Shown: one piece after another, positions 44,281 to 52,616 of the stretch
Layout: each line of letters starts with the position of its first letter
How positions within the stretch are numbered: position 1 is the first letter of the stretch
The notes under the pieces: generated by a model
What the model was told of the DNA's origin: nothing
Databases searched by the model: none
What the model saw: the letters and a program-made list of their open reading frames with translations, nothing else
Program-made: the position numbers and the translations under genes
Source: Streptomyces griseoviridis
GTDB taxonomy: Bacteria > Actinomycetota > Actinomycetes > Streptomycetales > Streptomycetaceae
Assembly (NCBI RefSeq): GCF_005222485.1
Contig: NZ_CP029078.1
Location: 6,635,501-6,699,500, forward strand
Direction: 5' to 3'
DNA length: 64,000 nucleotides

Positions 44281-45831
44281 TCAAGCTGGCCCTCGCAGGC
44301 GATCTAGCAGCTTGCAGATTGCCTCGGGCAGCGCCGGGGGCACTTCACCTTGCCTCGCGTCCAGAACAAGTTCCTTCACTTCGACTCCTACTTCCCGGCA
44401 GAGTTCCAGGGTCTGGCGGGAAGGTCCTGGCCCGGGCCAGGACGCGAGTTCCTCGGCCAGCTCCAGCCAGATGTCGGCCACCGCCTGGACCGGGCTCCTT
44501 TCCGCAGTCATCACCTGGACCGCGCCGAGCCGTGCCCGTGCTCGCAGTTCACCGGTATCCGTGCCGGTCGATGCGTCCGCGAGCCGCCTGGCGACATCCC
44601 GGCAGATGCGGCCCGCGGAGGCAGTCTCTCCGCGCAGCATCTGAGCACGGGCCACGACGAGGCGCGCGCTCTGCACCTCGCGGACCGCCCCAGGAAGGCA
44701 CTGCTCGGCGCGCAGCAGCATGGTGGCCAGCTCGTCGACGGCCTTGTCCGGTTCGCCGCGTTCGATTTCCATCTCGGCCTCGGCGCACAGATTTCGGAGC
44801 GCAGACCGGGTGGGACCGCCGACGGGTCGGCGATGCACCCGAGGGCGGCGCGGACCCGTCGGCGGTGCTTCTGAGAGCGGGGCCGCAGCGGTCTCCGGGG
44901 CGCGATGGGGCAGGGTCGGGTCCGGGTCGAGGACGGGGCGTGGAGAGGGGGCGCCCGGCGAGGGCAGCAGAGGCCGCCAGATCTCAAGCGCCAGTTCCAG
45001 GGGCGGCCGATTGGCGGGCGACTTGGCGAGCATACGGTCCGTGATGTCCACGATCTCGGAGGGCAAGCCGGGGACGTCGTCGCTGAGCAGCGGCGGCCGC
45101 TCCTCGCAGTGCAGGCGGGCCAAGTCGTAGTCGGAGTGGCCTGCCTCGAAAACCAGCCGTCCGGTTACCATCTGGAACGCGATGCAGGCGACACTGTAGA
45201 GGTCGGCCTCCGAGCCCGGGTTGCGTTCGCCGCGGTGGATCTCCGGGGCCATGTAGCCGATCGTGCCGGGCGTCCGTCCGTTGGTGTACCGGGTGGCCGC
45301 CGGATCTTTCGGCAGGGCGATGCCGAAGTCGGTGAGGTATACGACGCCGTCGCGTCGGGCCAGCAGGATGTTGGCTGGCTTGACGTCTCGGTGCACCACG
45401 CCCGCGCCGTGCACCCGACCGAGTACTTCCAGCAGCGGGACGATCACACACGCCGCAGCCGAGAGGGTGGGCCTGTTTCGGGTCAGGAAAGCATGCAGGT
45501 CATCGCCGTCGACGTACTCTGTGACGAGGTACGGGCGCGGCGGGGAGAGATCGGCGTGGACGAAGGCTGGTACGCCGCGGCCACCGAAGCGTTGGTGCAT
45601 TTCGCACTCGCGGTCGAAACGCCGTAGTTCTTGTGGGGTGGGAGTCCGGTACCCGCGCAGAGTGGCCTCCGGATCTCGAGGCCACAGGAACTTCACCGCG
45701 ACCGGCCGCTCGGCATGCCTGTCGTCGGTCGCCCGATAGACGACCCCCATGCCACCCCAGGCGCCTTCGCCAGCGCGGCTGAATCTGCCCGCGAGCTTCT
45801 TCCCCGCCGGCCATGGCTCCACCACGCACAC
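44281..45831 (-). CDS. Serine/threonine protein kinase
   Basis: 516 residues. The Hanks-type kinase domain (about 1-290) is complete: glycine loop GEGAWGGMGVVYRA, Lys47 in VAVKFL, catalytic HRDVKPANI (147-155), DFG (168-170) and the GTIGYMAPE activation segment. A Pro-rich linker follows, then a helical, TPR-like C-terminal region (TRSALRNLCAEAEMEIERGEPDKAVDELATMLLRAEQ). There is no membrane segment. It is convergent with the methylase and divergent from the Cas4-like nuclease with a 124-bp shared promoter region. Kinases of this sort occur in BREX-type and Stk-based defence loci; a regulatory role here is inferred. Confidence 0.87.
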   Translation of the reverse strand: MCVVEPWPAGKKLAGRFSRAGEGAWGGMGVVYRATDDRHAERPVAVKFLWPRDPEATLRGYRTPTPQELRRFDRECEMHQRFGGRGVPAFVHADLSPPRPYLVTEYVDGDDLHAFLTRNRPTLSAAACVIVPLLEVLGRVHGAGVVHRDVKPANILLARRDGVVYLTDFGIALPKDPAATRYTNGRTPGTIGYMAPEIHRGERNPGSEADLYSVACIAFQMVTGRLVFEAGHSDYDLARLHCEERPPLLSDDVPGLPSEIVDITDRMLAKSPANRPPLELALEIWRPLLPSPGAPSPRPVLDPDPTLPHRAPETAAAPLSEAPPTGPRRPRVHRRPVGGPTRSALRNLCAEAEMEIERGEPDKAVDELATMLLRAEQCLPGAVREVQSARLVVARAQMLRGETASAGRICRDVARRLADASTGTDTGELRARARLGAVQVMTAERSPVQAVADIWLELAEELASWPGPGPSRQTLELCREVGVEVKELVLDARQGEVPPALPEAICKLLDRLRGPA

Positions 45832-45955
45832 TCCCTGCCTCTCCTGGCGAACCGTCAGACATCAAGCTACAGGAGATTCTTGCGTGCCTTGACTTTGTTC
45901 ACAGAGCTCTGTCACGGTGATGCTCTCACCGTCGAGACTGCAAGGAGTCGGCACC
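45832..45955. promoter_or_regulatory. Divergent promoter region of kinase and pPIWI-RE operon
   Basis: 124 bp between the kinase start and the Cas4-like gene. It is AT-richer than its surroundings, has TTGACT near 45893, and a palindrome CAGAGCTCTG at 45902-45911. AAGGAG (45942-45947) is the ribosome site for the plus-strand gene. Confidence 0.45.
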
Positions 45956-47638
45956 GTGCAGCCCTGGGACAACCCTCCCGGTACGGTCGGCGTCGGGCGC
46001 CTGGCCCGCATCCCGGTCCGCCATCTGCGCGACGAGGAGCCCGGTTGTCCGATGAACCGTGCTCTCAGTGTTCGCCGCGACGTGTTCGCTGCGGAACGGG
46101 TTTCGTCCAAGACTCCACGCGAGGAGTTCCCGTTCGCGCTTGTGCAGGAACTGCTCGATCAACTGGAGTCCGGCGCGGCGCAGAGCATCGAAGAGGCCAT
46201 GGAGCGGTGTAGCCGGACGCGGTCTCGGTGCCTGCCGCAGCACGTGACCTGGTCGGCGGCGGCCGCGGAGCGTTACCTCGACGCCCGCCGCAGGGACCAG
46301 GAAAGCCGCGACGGCGCCGACGTTCCGCGCACGTTCCGCGCTCCGGACGCATGGATCGCATTCCGCACGCTTGAGGAGCCCGACGAGCGCGGCATCACCG
46401 ACTACGAGCGCACTGTCTGGGGGAGGCAGTACGTCTCGGACGACGCGACGCTGCGCGAACTCGTGATTCCCGCCAAAGGAGGCGCCAAAGAGCGACTCCC
46501 GCTGCCCGAACTCGCCGCTGTCGCCTCTGTGCTGTATTACGGGACTCCGGCCCGCATCCCTTCCTTCGAGCATCACTCCCCAGCCCTCAGGCACCCGGCG
46601 CCGCCGCCGCGGCCAGAACGTGTCCGGGTCTACTCCGCCGGACTCACCGAAGGCCGGGTCCGTCTTCTGCGCACAACGGAGACTGACGTCTTCGCGGACT
46701 GGACCGCTGAAGAGATCATGGACTTGCACGAGCAGCACGTTGTGCCCCGGCTCGGCCGTGTCCTCGACAGCCGTGAACGCATCGCCGGTGCCCATTGCGC
46801 GGGTTGCAAGGCGTTACCCGAGTGCTCCGTCGTACCGCGGGTGCCCGCTCTCCTCGTGTTCCCACCTCCCACGCGGCCTCGTAAGCGGCGCACGGTATCG
46901 GTCAGCGACTTGAGAGCACACCACGACTGTCCCGCCCGCTACCACCTGACCCGCGTACTCAAGCTCCCGAGCTCCGTGCAGGAGAACGAGGCCGTGCGCA
47001 GAGGCCGGGCCGTCGACAGATGGCTCAACGTCCGACACGCCTCGGCGGATGCCCCGCCGTGCCGCGAAGTGCCTCTGCCCGCAGACCTGCCCGGCCTCAC
47101 AGACGACGAGCTGGCCCCCGCCCTCGGCATGCTCCGGGCCCACCGGGCCAGGTGCCCGCTCGATAATCCGGCGGCGACGCGGTTCCGCCCGCAGCATCGA
47201 GTGATGGCCCACGACCCGCAGTCCGACGTTATGGTCATCGCCTCGTGCGATCTTGTCTACGAGGAACGCGGTGGCGTAGTCGTTCGCGAGACCAAGACCA
47301 GCGCGTTTCCACCGGGCGGCCGGTCCGTTCTGCTGGAGAAGCATCCGCAACTCGCCCTCTCGGTACTGCTTCTGGAGGCCGGCGTGCTCGGCGGCGATTC
47401 GCGACGGTCCCGGGTGGAACTGGAGATCCTGCGCCCGGACGGGGTGTCTCTTGAGGAGTTCGATCCGGGCGATGAGGGCACGGTCGAGCACGCCCGTACC
47501 GTCCTTGCCTCGTACACCGTGCCCTGGTCCGTCGAGACCCGCTACGACGCGGTGCCCCGGCCCGGTTACGACTGCACGGGCTGCGAGGCGCTGTCCTGGT
47601 GTGCCACTGGTAAAGAGCGCGCGACTGCCGCAGGTTGA
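45956..47638 (+). CDS. Cas4/RecB-like PD-(D/E)XK nuclease with cysteine cluster
   Basis: 560 residues from GTG 45956 (preceded by AAGGAG). Residues 1-270 are a divergent helical domain. A cysteine group HCAGCKALPECS near 280-291 precedes a RecB-nuclease-like domain: VSVSDLRAHHDCPARYHLTRVLKL, then SDVMVIASCDLVYEERGGVVVRETKTSAF with Asp and the ETK catalytic signature near 430-447, and QLALSVLLLE. It ends with CTGCEALSWC, another cysteine pair. Cysteines flanking a RecB core recall Cas4/AddB-type iron-sulfur nucleases. First gene of the plus-strand operon that leads into the pPIWI-RE module, so it is probably an added component of that system. Confidence 0.78.
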   Translation: MQPWDNPPGTVGVGRLARIPVRHLRDEEPGCPMNRALSVRRDVFAAERVSSKTPREEFPFALVQELLDQLESGAAQSIEEAMERCSRTRSRCLPQHVTWSAAAAERYLDARRRDQESRDGADVPRTFRAPDAWIAFRTLEEPDERGITDYERTVWGRQYVSDDATLRELVIPAKGGAKERLPLPELAAVASVLYYGTPARIPSFEHHSPALRHPAPPPRPERVRVYSAGLTEGRVRLLRTTETDVFADWTAEEIMDLHEQHVVPRLGRVLDSRERIAGAHCAGCKALPECSVVPRVPALLVFPPPTRPRKRRTVSVSDLRAHHDCPARYHLTRVLKLPSSVQENEAVRRGRAVDRWLNVRHASADAPPCREVPLPADLPGLTDDELAPALGMLRAHRARCPLDNPAATRFRPQHRVMAHDPQSDVMVIASCDLVYEERGGVVVRETKTSAFPPGGRSVLLEKHPQLALSVLLLEAGVLGGDSRRSRVELEILRPDGVSLEEFDPGDEGTVEHARTVLASYTVPWSVETRYDAVPRPGYDCTGCEALSWCATGKERATAAG

Positions 47639-47694
47639 GCAAAGTTGACGTTTTCTCCGTCATGTCGCTTGTCGCACCACCTGGAGTGAAACCC

Positions 47695-48894
47695 GTGCAC
47701 GCGAGTCCCGTTGCCACCTTCGATTCGTCCGCCGAAACGCTCGATGCCTGGGCTGCCCATGACGGCGTGCCGCTGCTGGCCACCGTGGCCCGGGCCCTGT
47801 GTGTCCTGGACCACACCACTGGGTTGGATGCCTTCTGTCTTCCGTACCCTCCCGTCGTCCAACTCGCCCTGGACCGGGCGGTCGTCGCCTGGCTGCGCGG
47901 CGGACTCCGGCCACCCGCCTCACTTGCCGAACTCGTCCAACGGTGTGCCGACATCCCGTTGGAGGACTGGCCGCTGTCGCTGCCGTCGGACGCTGTCGGC
48001 CCGGACGACGTTCTGCTCGACCCGTACTCGCATCGCCCCACCCAGTTGTGCCATGAGTGGAGCGACTGGGAACGTTCGGCGCCCGACCCGGCTGTGCGGC
48101 ATCGCGACCAGCAGGTGATGCGGACCGCTCTGGACCGCTGCCGCAGCCACGGAGAGGAGGACGCATACACCGAGTTCCGCAGCCTGCTGGTGCGGCGGCC
48201 GGTGCTGACTGCCCAGGAACTCTTTGCCCTGCACGGCGACTTCACGCTGGAGCCGGTCTGGGAGCTCATCGACCTGATCTACCCGGAGGTCCCTCTTTCC
48301 TGGAGCCGGGACGGTTGCTACGCGGTGTGCGGCCGCTGCGGAACACTGCTGACGCCGCTTGCGGGCGGAGAATGGTGGTGCGAGCGGGATCGCTGCCGAC
48401 GGCAGGGAGACCCGCCGGTCGGCCGTCTGATCGAAGCGGCTCACGCCGGCACGGTGTACCAGCTGGAGCGCCCGCTGCGCCGACACGTCACCGGGCCCGG
48501 ACTGGCCGAGGTGGAACTGGAGCACCGGCTTACCGGTCTGGGCCTCGACGTCACCATGTGGCCCGGTTTCGACGCCTACGACTTGCTGGTGGTCTTCCCC
48601 GACGGCCACCGCTGGGCCGTCGACGTCAAAGACTGGGCGCACCCGGCCTTCCTCGGCCGAGCCGCCCGCCCCGTGCGGCCTGAGCCTCCGTATGACGAGG
48701 CGTTCTGGGTAGTACCTGTCTACCGGGTACGCGAGCGCCCCGGCTATCAGCAGGCGTTTCAGCGAGCCCGACCCGCGGCGGCGGCTGCCGTACGCCTGCT
48801 CACCGACGACGAATTGACTCGGGCTGCCCGGATGCGACTGGCCGAGCCGCGCCGTGGCACCCGCGCTGACAGCCAGGAGGGCACAGATGCGTGA
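47695..48894 (+). CDS. pPIWI-RE module restriction-endonuclease-fold protein
   Basis: 399 residues from the GTG at 47695 (GGAG at 47683); a TTG at 47635 is an alternative. The N-terminal half is helical and matches no catalytic family by eye. A zinc ribbon CGRCGTLL with WWCERDRC lies near 212-240. The C-terminal domain has a PD-(D/E)XK core: LDVTMWPGFDAYDLLVVFPDGHRWAVDVKDW near 285-312, with Asp and the D-x-K catalytic pair. In the published pPIWI-RE three-gene systems the same order is found: an REase, a DinG-type helicase and the PIWI protein. It overlaps the helicase start by eight bases. Confidence 0.78.
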   Translation: MHASPVATFDSSAETLDAWAAHDGVPLLATVARALCVLDHTTGLDAFCLPYPPVVQLALDRAVVAWLRGGLRPPASLAELVQRCADIPLEDWPLSLPSDAVGPDDVLLDPYSHRPTQLCHEWSDWERSAPDPAVRHRDQQVMRTALDRCRSHGEEDAYTEFRSLLVRRPVLTAQELFALHGDFTLEPVWELIDLIYPEVPLSWSRDGCYAVCGRCGTLLTPLAGGEWWCERDRCRRQGDPPVGRLIEAAHAGTVYQLERPLRRHVTGPGLAEVELEHRLTGLGLDVTMWPGFDAYDLLVVFPDGHRWAVDVKDWAHPAFLGRAARPVRPEPPYDEAFWVVPVYRVRERPGYQQAFQRARPAAAAAVRLLTDDELTRAARMRLAEPRRGTRADSQEGTDA

Positions 48895-51800
48895 CGAGAA
48901 AGCCTGGTGCGAGGCGGTAGCGGGGGAGTTGAGGGACGAATGGCCGGAGGCCGGTGCCCCGGACGGGTTCGGGCCGGTCGAGTTGTGCCGCGTCGAGCTG
49001 GGGCTGCGACTGCTCGAACGGCTTGCCCCTACGGCGGATGCCGTGGACGCCTATGCGCTGTTCGGCGGTTATCCGTTCGCGCATCGCGCCGGGCTGGCGC
49101 AACATCCGTGGCAGCGCATGGCCCTCGCCGCCGCCCGGCACCTCCTGTGGCCGCTGCGGCGGCGCGCCTGGCGGCAGGCTCTGGACGCCTACCGGTCGGT
49201 CGCCAACAGGCTGCGGGCTTACGAGCTGCCGCCGGCCGGAACCACTGGCAGTCCCCGTCCCGTGGTGCCGATGGTGGCCGGGCGCCGGATGGACGTCTAC
49301 GACCAGGCCCTCAGCCGGCTGCCGGACCTGGTCACCCGTGCCCTCAAACCGGCCCCCGCAGGGACGAGTTCCTTTCAGGAACGCCGCCGCAACGCCTCGG
49401 TCACCATTCCCGAGGAACTCGTCCGTGCCAATCCACCCGGCCATGACCTCGCCGCAGGACGGCCCGGGGGCGGCGAGCCACTCAGCGTGTGTCGCGCCGA
49501 ACTGCGCGCAGCGGCCCGGTGGATGGACGAGCGCGAGCGCGAGGCGGGGGTCCAGCATCCCGGTCACTGGGAACAGCGGCTGGAGGGGGTCAGGTTCGCG
49601 CCCCGCGATGCCGCGGGAAAGGACTACACCGAGGCTGACGAGGTCGAACTGGCCGGCATGGTGCACCTAGCCGGCATGGTCGGTGCTGGCAAGAGCACGT
49701 TCATGATTGTGGTGGCCGTCTGGGCCGCCCGGCGTGAGATCCCGCTGCGCACCACGCTCGTCGTCGGAGACGTCGCCGAACAGCTACGATTGTGCGGTTT
49801 TTTCGAGGCACTCGACATCGCCGTCGCGCCGGTGCTCGGCACCACTACACGCGAGCAACACGTCCAGCGGCTGCACCGGCGGCTCTCCGCCCGAGGGTTC
49901 GACAACCTCCTCGACCACGACGACTCCGGCTTCGACCTGCTGAGCACCGCCTGTGGAGTGAGCGGACTGCGCGGCGTGGACGGCGATCCACTGCAATACC
50001 GCGACGCACCATGCACCCGGCTGCATCCCGAGCCACAGCGCGGCCCGGTGGAACCGGAATCGGTCGTTCTGGAGCAATGGAATCCCGACCGGAGGAACAC
50101 CGCACCCCGCCAGGCCCACGCCCCGGACCGCCTGCCCGGCCGCCCGCACGGTTGCCCTCTGTGGGCCGAATGCCCGCGCCACGCGGCTGCCCGCGCGCAG
50201 GTCGACGCTCTAATCTGGGTGGCCAACCCGGCCAGCCTGGTGCAGAGCCAGGTGCCCGCGCACCTTAACGACGAGCGGCTGCGTCAGCTGGAACTGGCCT
50301 GTTTGCGCAGCGACCTGATTTTCGTGGACGAGGCGGACAGCGTGCAGATGGCACTGGACCGCCTCTTCACCCCATCCGGCACGCTGGTTCGCCCCGACAC
50401 CGACTCCTGGCTCGACCAGCTGAACCGCTACAAGATCGAGGAGCTGAGCAGGCGCGCCCGCCTGCCGCTGACCGACGGCCAGGTCGCCCAGTGGAACCGG
50501 GCCCTGGGGACCGTCACCCTTGCCGTCGATCCGCTCTGCGCTCTGCTGATCAAGGATGAGGACCTCCGGGAGTGGGCTGATCCCGCGTACTTCAGCCCGT
50601 GGACCCTTCAGCAGAGCCTGCTCGACGACCTGTTCCGCGATGTGACCCGGCACCACCGCGAAGGCGTGCAGTGCCAGGCGGAACGGGGGTCGTCCGCCGT
50701 GGACGACATGGTCGACGACAGCGCTGAACTCTACGAAGGCTATGACGACGTGGTGCATGAGCCCGGTCACTCCCCGAACCTCGCGCTCTCCCCGGCCCGC
50801 CGCCTGCTCGAGGAAGCCTGGGATGCCTTCCGCGACGATCCGTTCGGAGAAGGCGACGCCCCTGACCCGCTCACAGGCGTTCTCGCCGACACGGCCGACG
50901 CCCTCCTGCACCACATGGCAGCGGGCCGCACGAGGGATCGGGTGCGTGAACTGGCCGGTCAGCTCGTCGACCGGGTGACGGAGGAGGTACGGGCCGAACA
51001 GCCCGCATCCGCCACGCCCCCGCCCGAGCCGACGAAGGACTGGTGGGACGTCCTGTGCCTGCGGCTCTCCTTCCTCCTGCTGCTCAGCACCCTCCATCAC
51101 AGGCTGGAGCGGCTTACCTTCCTGTGGCCGCACGTGGAGGCTGCCCTGCGACTGGATTCCCAGGGCAGGGAGCTGGCTCGGCGCGTCCCGCTGGACTACG
51201 CCCCGTTGGTGCCCGAGGCGCCCATGGGCAACATCCTCGGCTACCAGTACCTCCCGGACGGCGAGGAACGCGACGACGCCGGTCGCCGCGGCGGCACTCT
51301 GCGCTTCTTCCGGTGTGCCGGAGTTGGGCGCGAGCTGCTGCTGAACCTGAACAGCCTCGGCGCCGACCCGGCCACCGGCCTTGGTGGCCCGCACGTCGTG
51401 TTGATGTCCGGTACCAGTTGGGCCGGCGAGTCCAGCCGCGCCCACGTCCGCGTCCCTGTGAGTCTCGTCCTCAAGCCCACCGACGCGTCCCTGGCTGCCG
51501 TGGCCCGAACCTCGTTCGCCACCCGTTTCCTCTATGACCAGGACGGCCGCCCGATGAGCCTCTCCGGCACACCGCCGCGCGACCGGCTTGCCCAGGCGGT
51601 CGCGATGGCCCGGCGGCTTGGCGAACCGGGGCCGGGCGGCACGTCGGTGCTGGGGCAGGAGATCAGTCGTATCCCCGAGACGACCCGGCGCCGAGCGCTG
51701 ATCCTCGTGGGCAGTTACCGGGAAGCCGCTGCGGTGGCCGAGGCACTCCAGCGGTTCGACGCCTGGCGCGGCAAGGTGAGTGCGCTTATCCCGGACGACG

Positions 51801-52585
51801 AGGCCCGTGGCAGCGACAGACCGGCCGGCACCGCCCCGGGGCAGCGGGACGACACTCCGGCGACGCTACGGCGTGGCGACGTCGCCCGCTTCGCCGACGA
51901 TCACACCGCAGAAGTCCTAGTTGCTCCGCTTCTGGCCGTCGAGCGCGGGCACAACATCCTCAACGAGGAGGGCAAAGCGGCCTTCGGCACGGCCCTGTTC
52001 CTGGTTCGCCCGCATCCCCGCCCCGACGACCTTGACCTGTCCGTCTTCGCCGTCAACGACTGGCTGAGCGGCATGCTGCGCGACCAGCCGCGCCGCGACA
52101 GCCTCGACGGCCCGCACACGCTCACCGAACTCATGGAGAAAGAGGGATCGCTGGACGAAGCGGCCGGAGCCCTGCGCCAGCAGGGCCGCCGCGAATGGCG
52201 CCGGCTGCTCAACCGCAGGTATGCCTACAGCTCACTGCCCGCCTGGGAAAAGCGCGCTTTCGCCTGGGACCAACTCGTCACGCTCTGGCAGGTCATCGGC
52301 CGTCTGGTGCGCGGTGGAGTACCCGCCCGGGTGGTGTTCGTCGATGCCGCCTTCTCGCCTCGCCTGGCGAGACAGCTCGCACCCGGCAGCACTGGTCAGC
52401 CGTCCTCCGGGACCGATGTGCCGGGCACCGACGGCCTGCTCCACGCCCTCGCCGGCATCCTCGACCCCTACCTGACGGACCGGCCCGACACCGCCCCGCC
52501 CCACCCCGACCCGGCGGCTCGCTCTCTGGTCCGTCTCCTGTACCAGCCCTTCTACAACGCCCTGCGCACGATGACCCATCGCTGA
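48887..52585 (+). CDS. DinG/XPD-like helicase of the pPIWI-RE module
   Basis: 1232 residues. The N-terminal 200 or so residues (WCEAVAGELRDEWPEAGAPD, LLWPLRRRAWRQALDAYRSV) form a helical domain found in front of these helicases. The superfamily-2 helicase core follows: Walker A GMVGAGKSTF (263-272), Walker B VDEAD near 480, and motif VI-like QVIGRLVRGG near 1140. Between motifs Ia and II lie cysteines DAPCTRLHP and GCPLWAECPRH, consistent with an Fe-S cluster as in DinG/XPD. AGGAGGG precedes ATG 48887. It should unwind DNA or R-loops in the PIWI system. Confidence 0.85.
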   Translation: MRDEKAWCEAVAGELRDEWPEAGAPDGFGPVELCRVELGLRLLERLAPTADAVDAYALFGGYPFAHRAGLAQHPWQRMALAAARHLLWPLRRRAWRQALDAYRSVANRLRAYELPPAGTTGSPRPVVPMVAGRRMDVYDQALSRLPDLVTRALKPAPAGTSSFQERRRNASVTIPEELVRANPPGHDLAAGRPGGGEPLSVCRAELRAAARWMDEREREAGVQHPGHWEQRLEGVRFAPRDAAGKDYTEADEVELAGMVHLAGMVGAGKSTFMIVVAVWAARREIPLRTTLVVGDVAEQLRLCGFFEALDIAVAPVLGTTTREQHVQRLHRRLSARGFDNLLDHDDSGFDLLSTACGVSGLRGVDGDPLQYRDAPCTRLHPEPQRGPVEPESVVLEQWNPDRRNTAPRQAHAPDRLPGRPHGCPLWAECPRHAAARAQVDALIWVANPASLVQSQVPAHLNDERLRQLELACLRSDLIFVDEADSVQMALDRLFTPSGTLVRPDTDSWLDQLNRYKIEELSRRARLPLTDGQVAQWNRALGTVTLAVDPLCALLIKDEDLREWADPAYFSPWTLQQSLLDDLFRDVTRHHREGVQCQAERGSSAVDDMVDDSAELYEGYDDVVHEPGHSPNLALSPARRLLEEAWDAFRDDPFGEGDAPDPLTGVLADTADALLHHMAAGRTRDRVRELAGQLVDRVTEEVRAEQPASATPPPEPTKDWWDVLCLRLSFLLLLSTLHHRLERLTFLWPHVEAALRLDSQGRELARRVPLDYAPLVPEAPMGNILGYQYLPDGEERDDAGRRGGTLRFFRCAGVGRELLLNLNSLGADPATGLGGPHVVLMSGTSWAGESSRAHVRVPVSLVLKPTDASLAAVARTSFATRFLYDQDGRPMSLSGTPPRDRLAQAVAMARRLGEPGPGGTSVLGQEISRIPETTRRRALILVGSYREAAAVAEALQRFDAWRGKVSALIPDDEARGSDRPAGTAPGQRDDTPATLRRGDVARFADDHTAEVLVAPLLAVERGHNILNEEGKAAFGTALFLVRPHPRPDDLDLSVFAVNDWLSGMLRDQPRRDSLDGPHTLTELMEKEGSLDEAAGALRQQGRREWRRLLNRRYAYSSLPAWEKRAFAWDQLVTLWQVIGRLVRGGVPARVVFVDAAFSPRLARQLAPGSTGQPSSGTDVPGTDGLLHALAGILDPYLTDRPDTAPPHPDPAARSLVRLLYQPFYNALRTMTHR

Positions 52586-52616
52586 CCCCCCAACTCCGCT
52601 TGCGAGGAGCCGTCCC

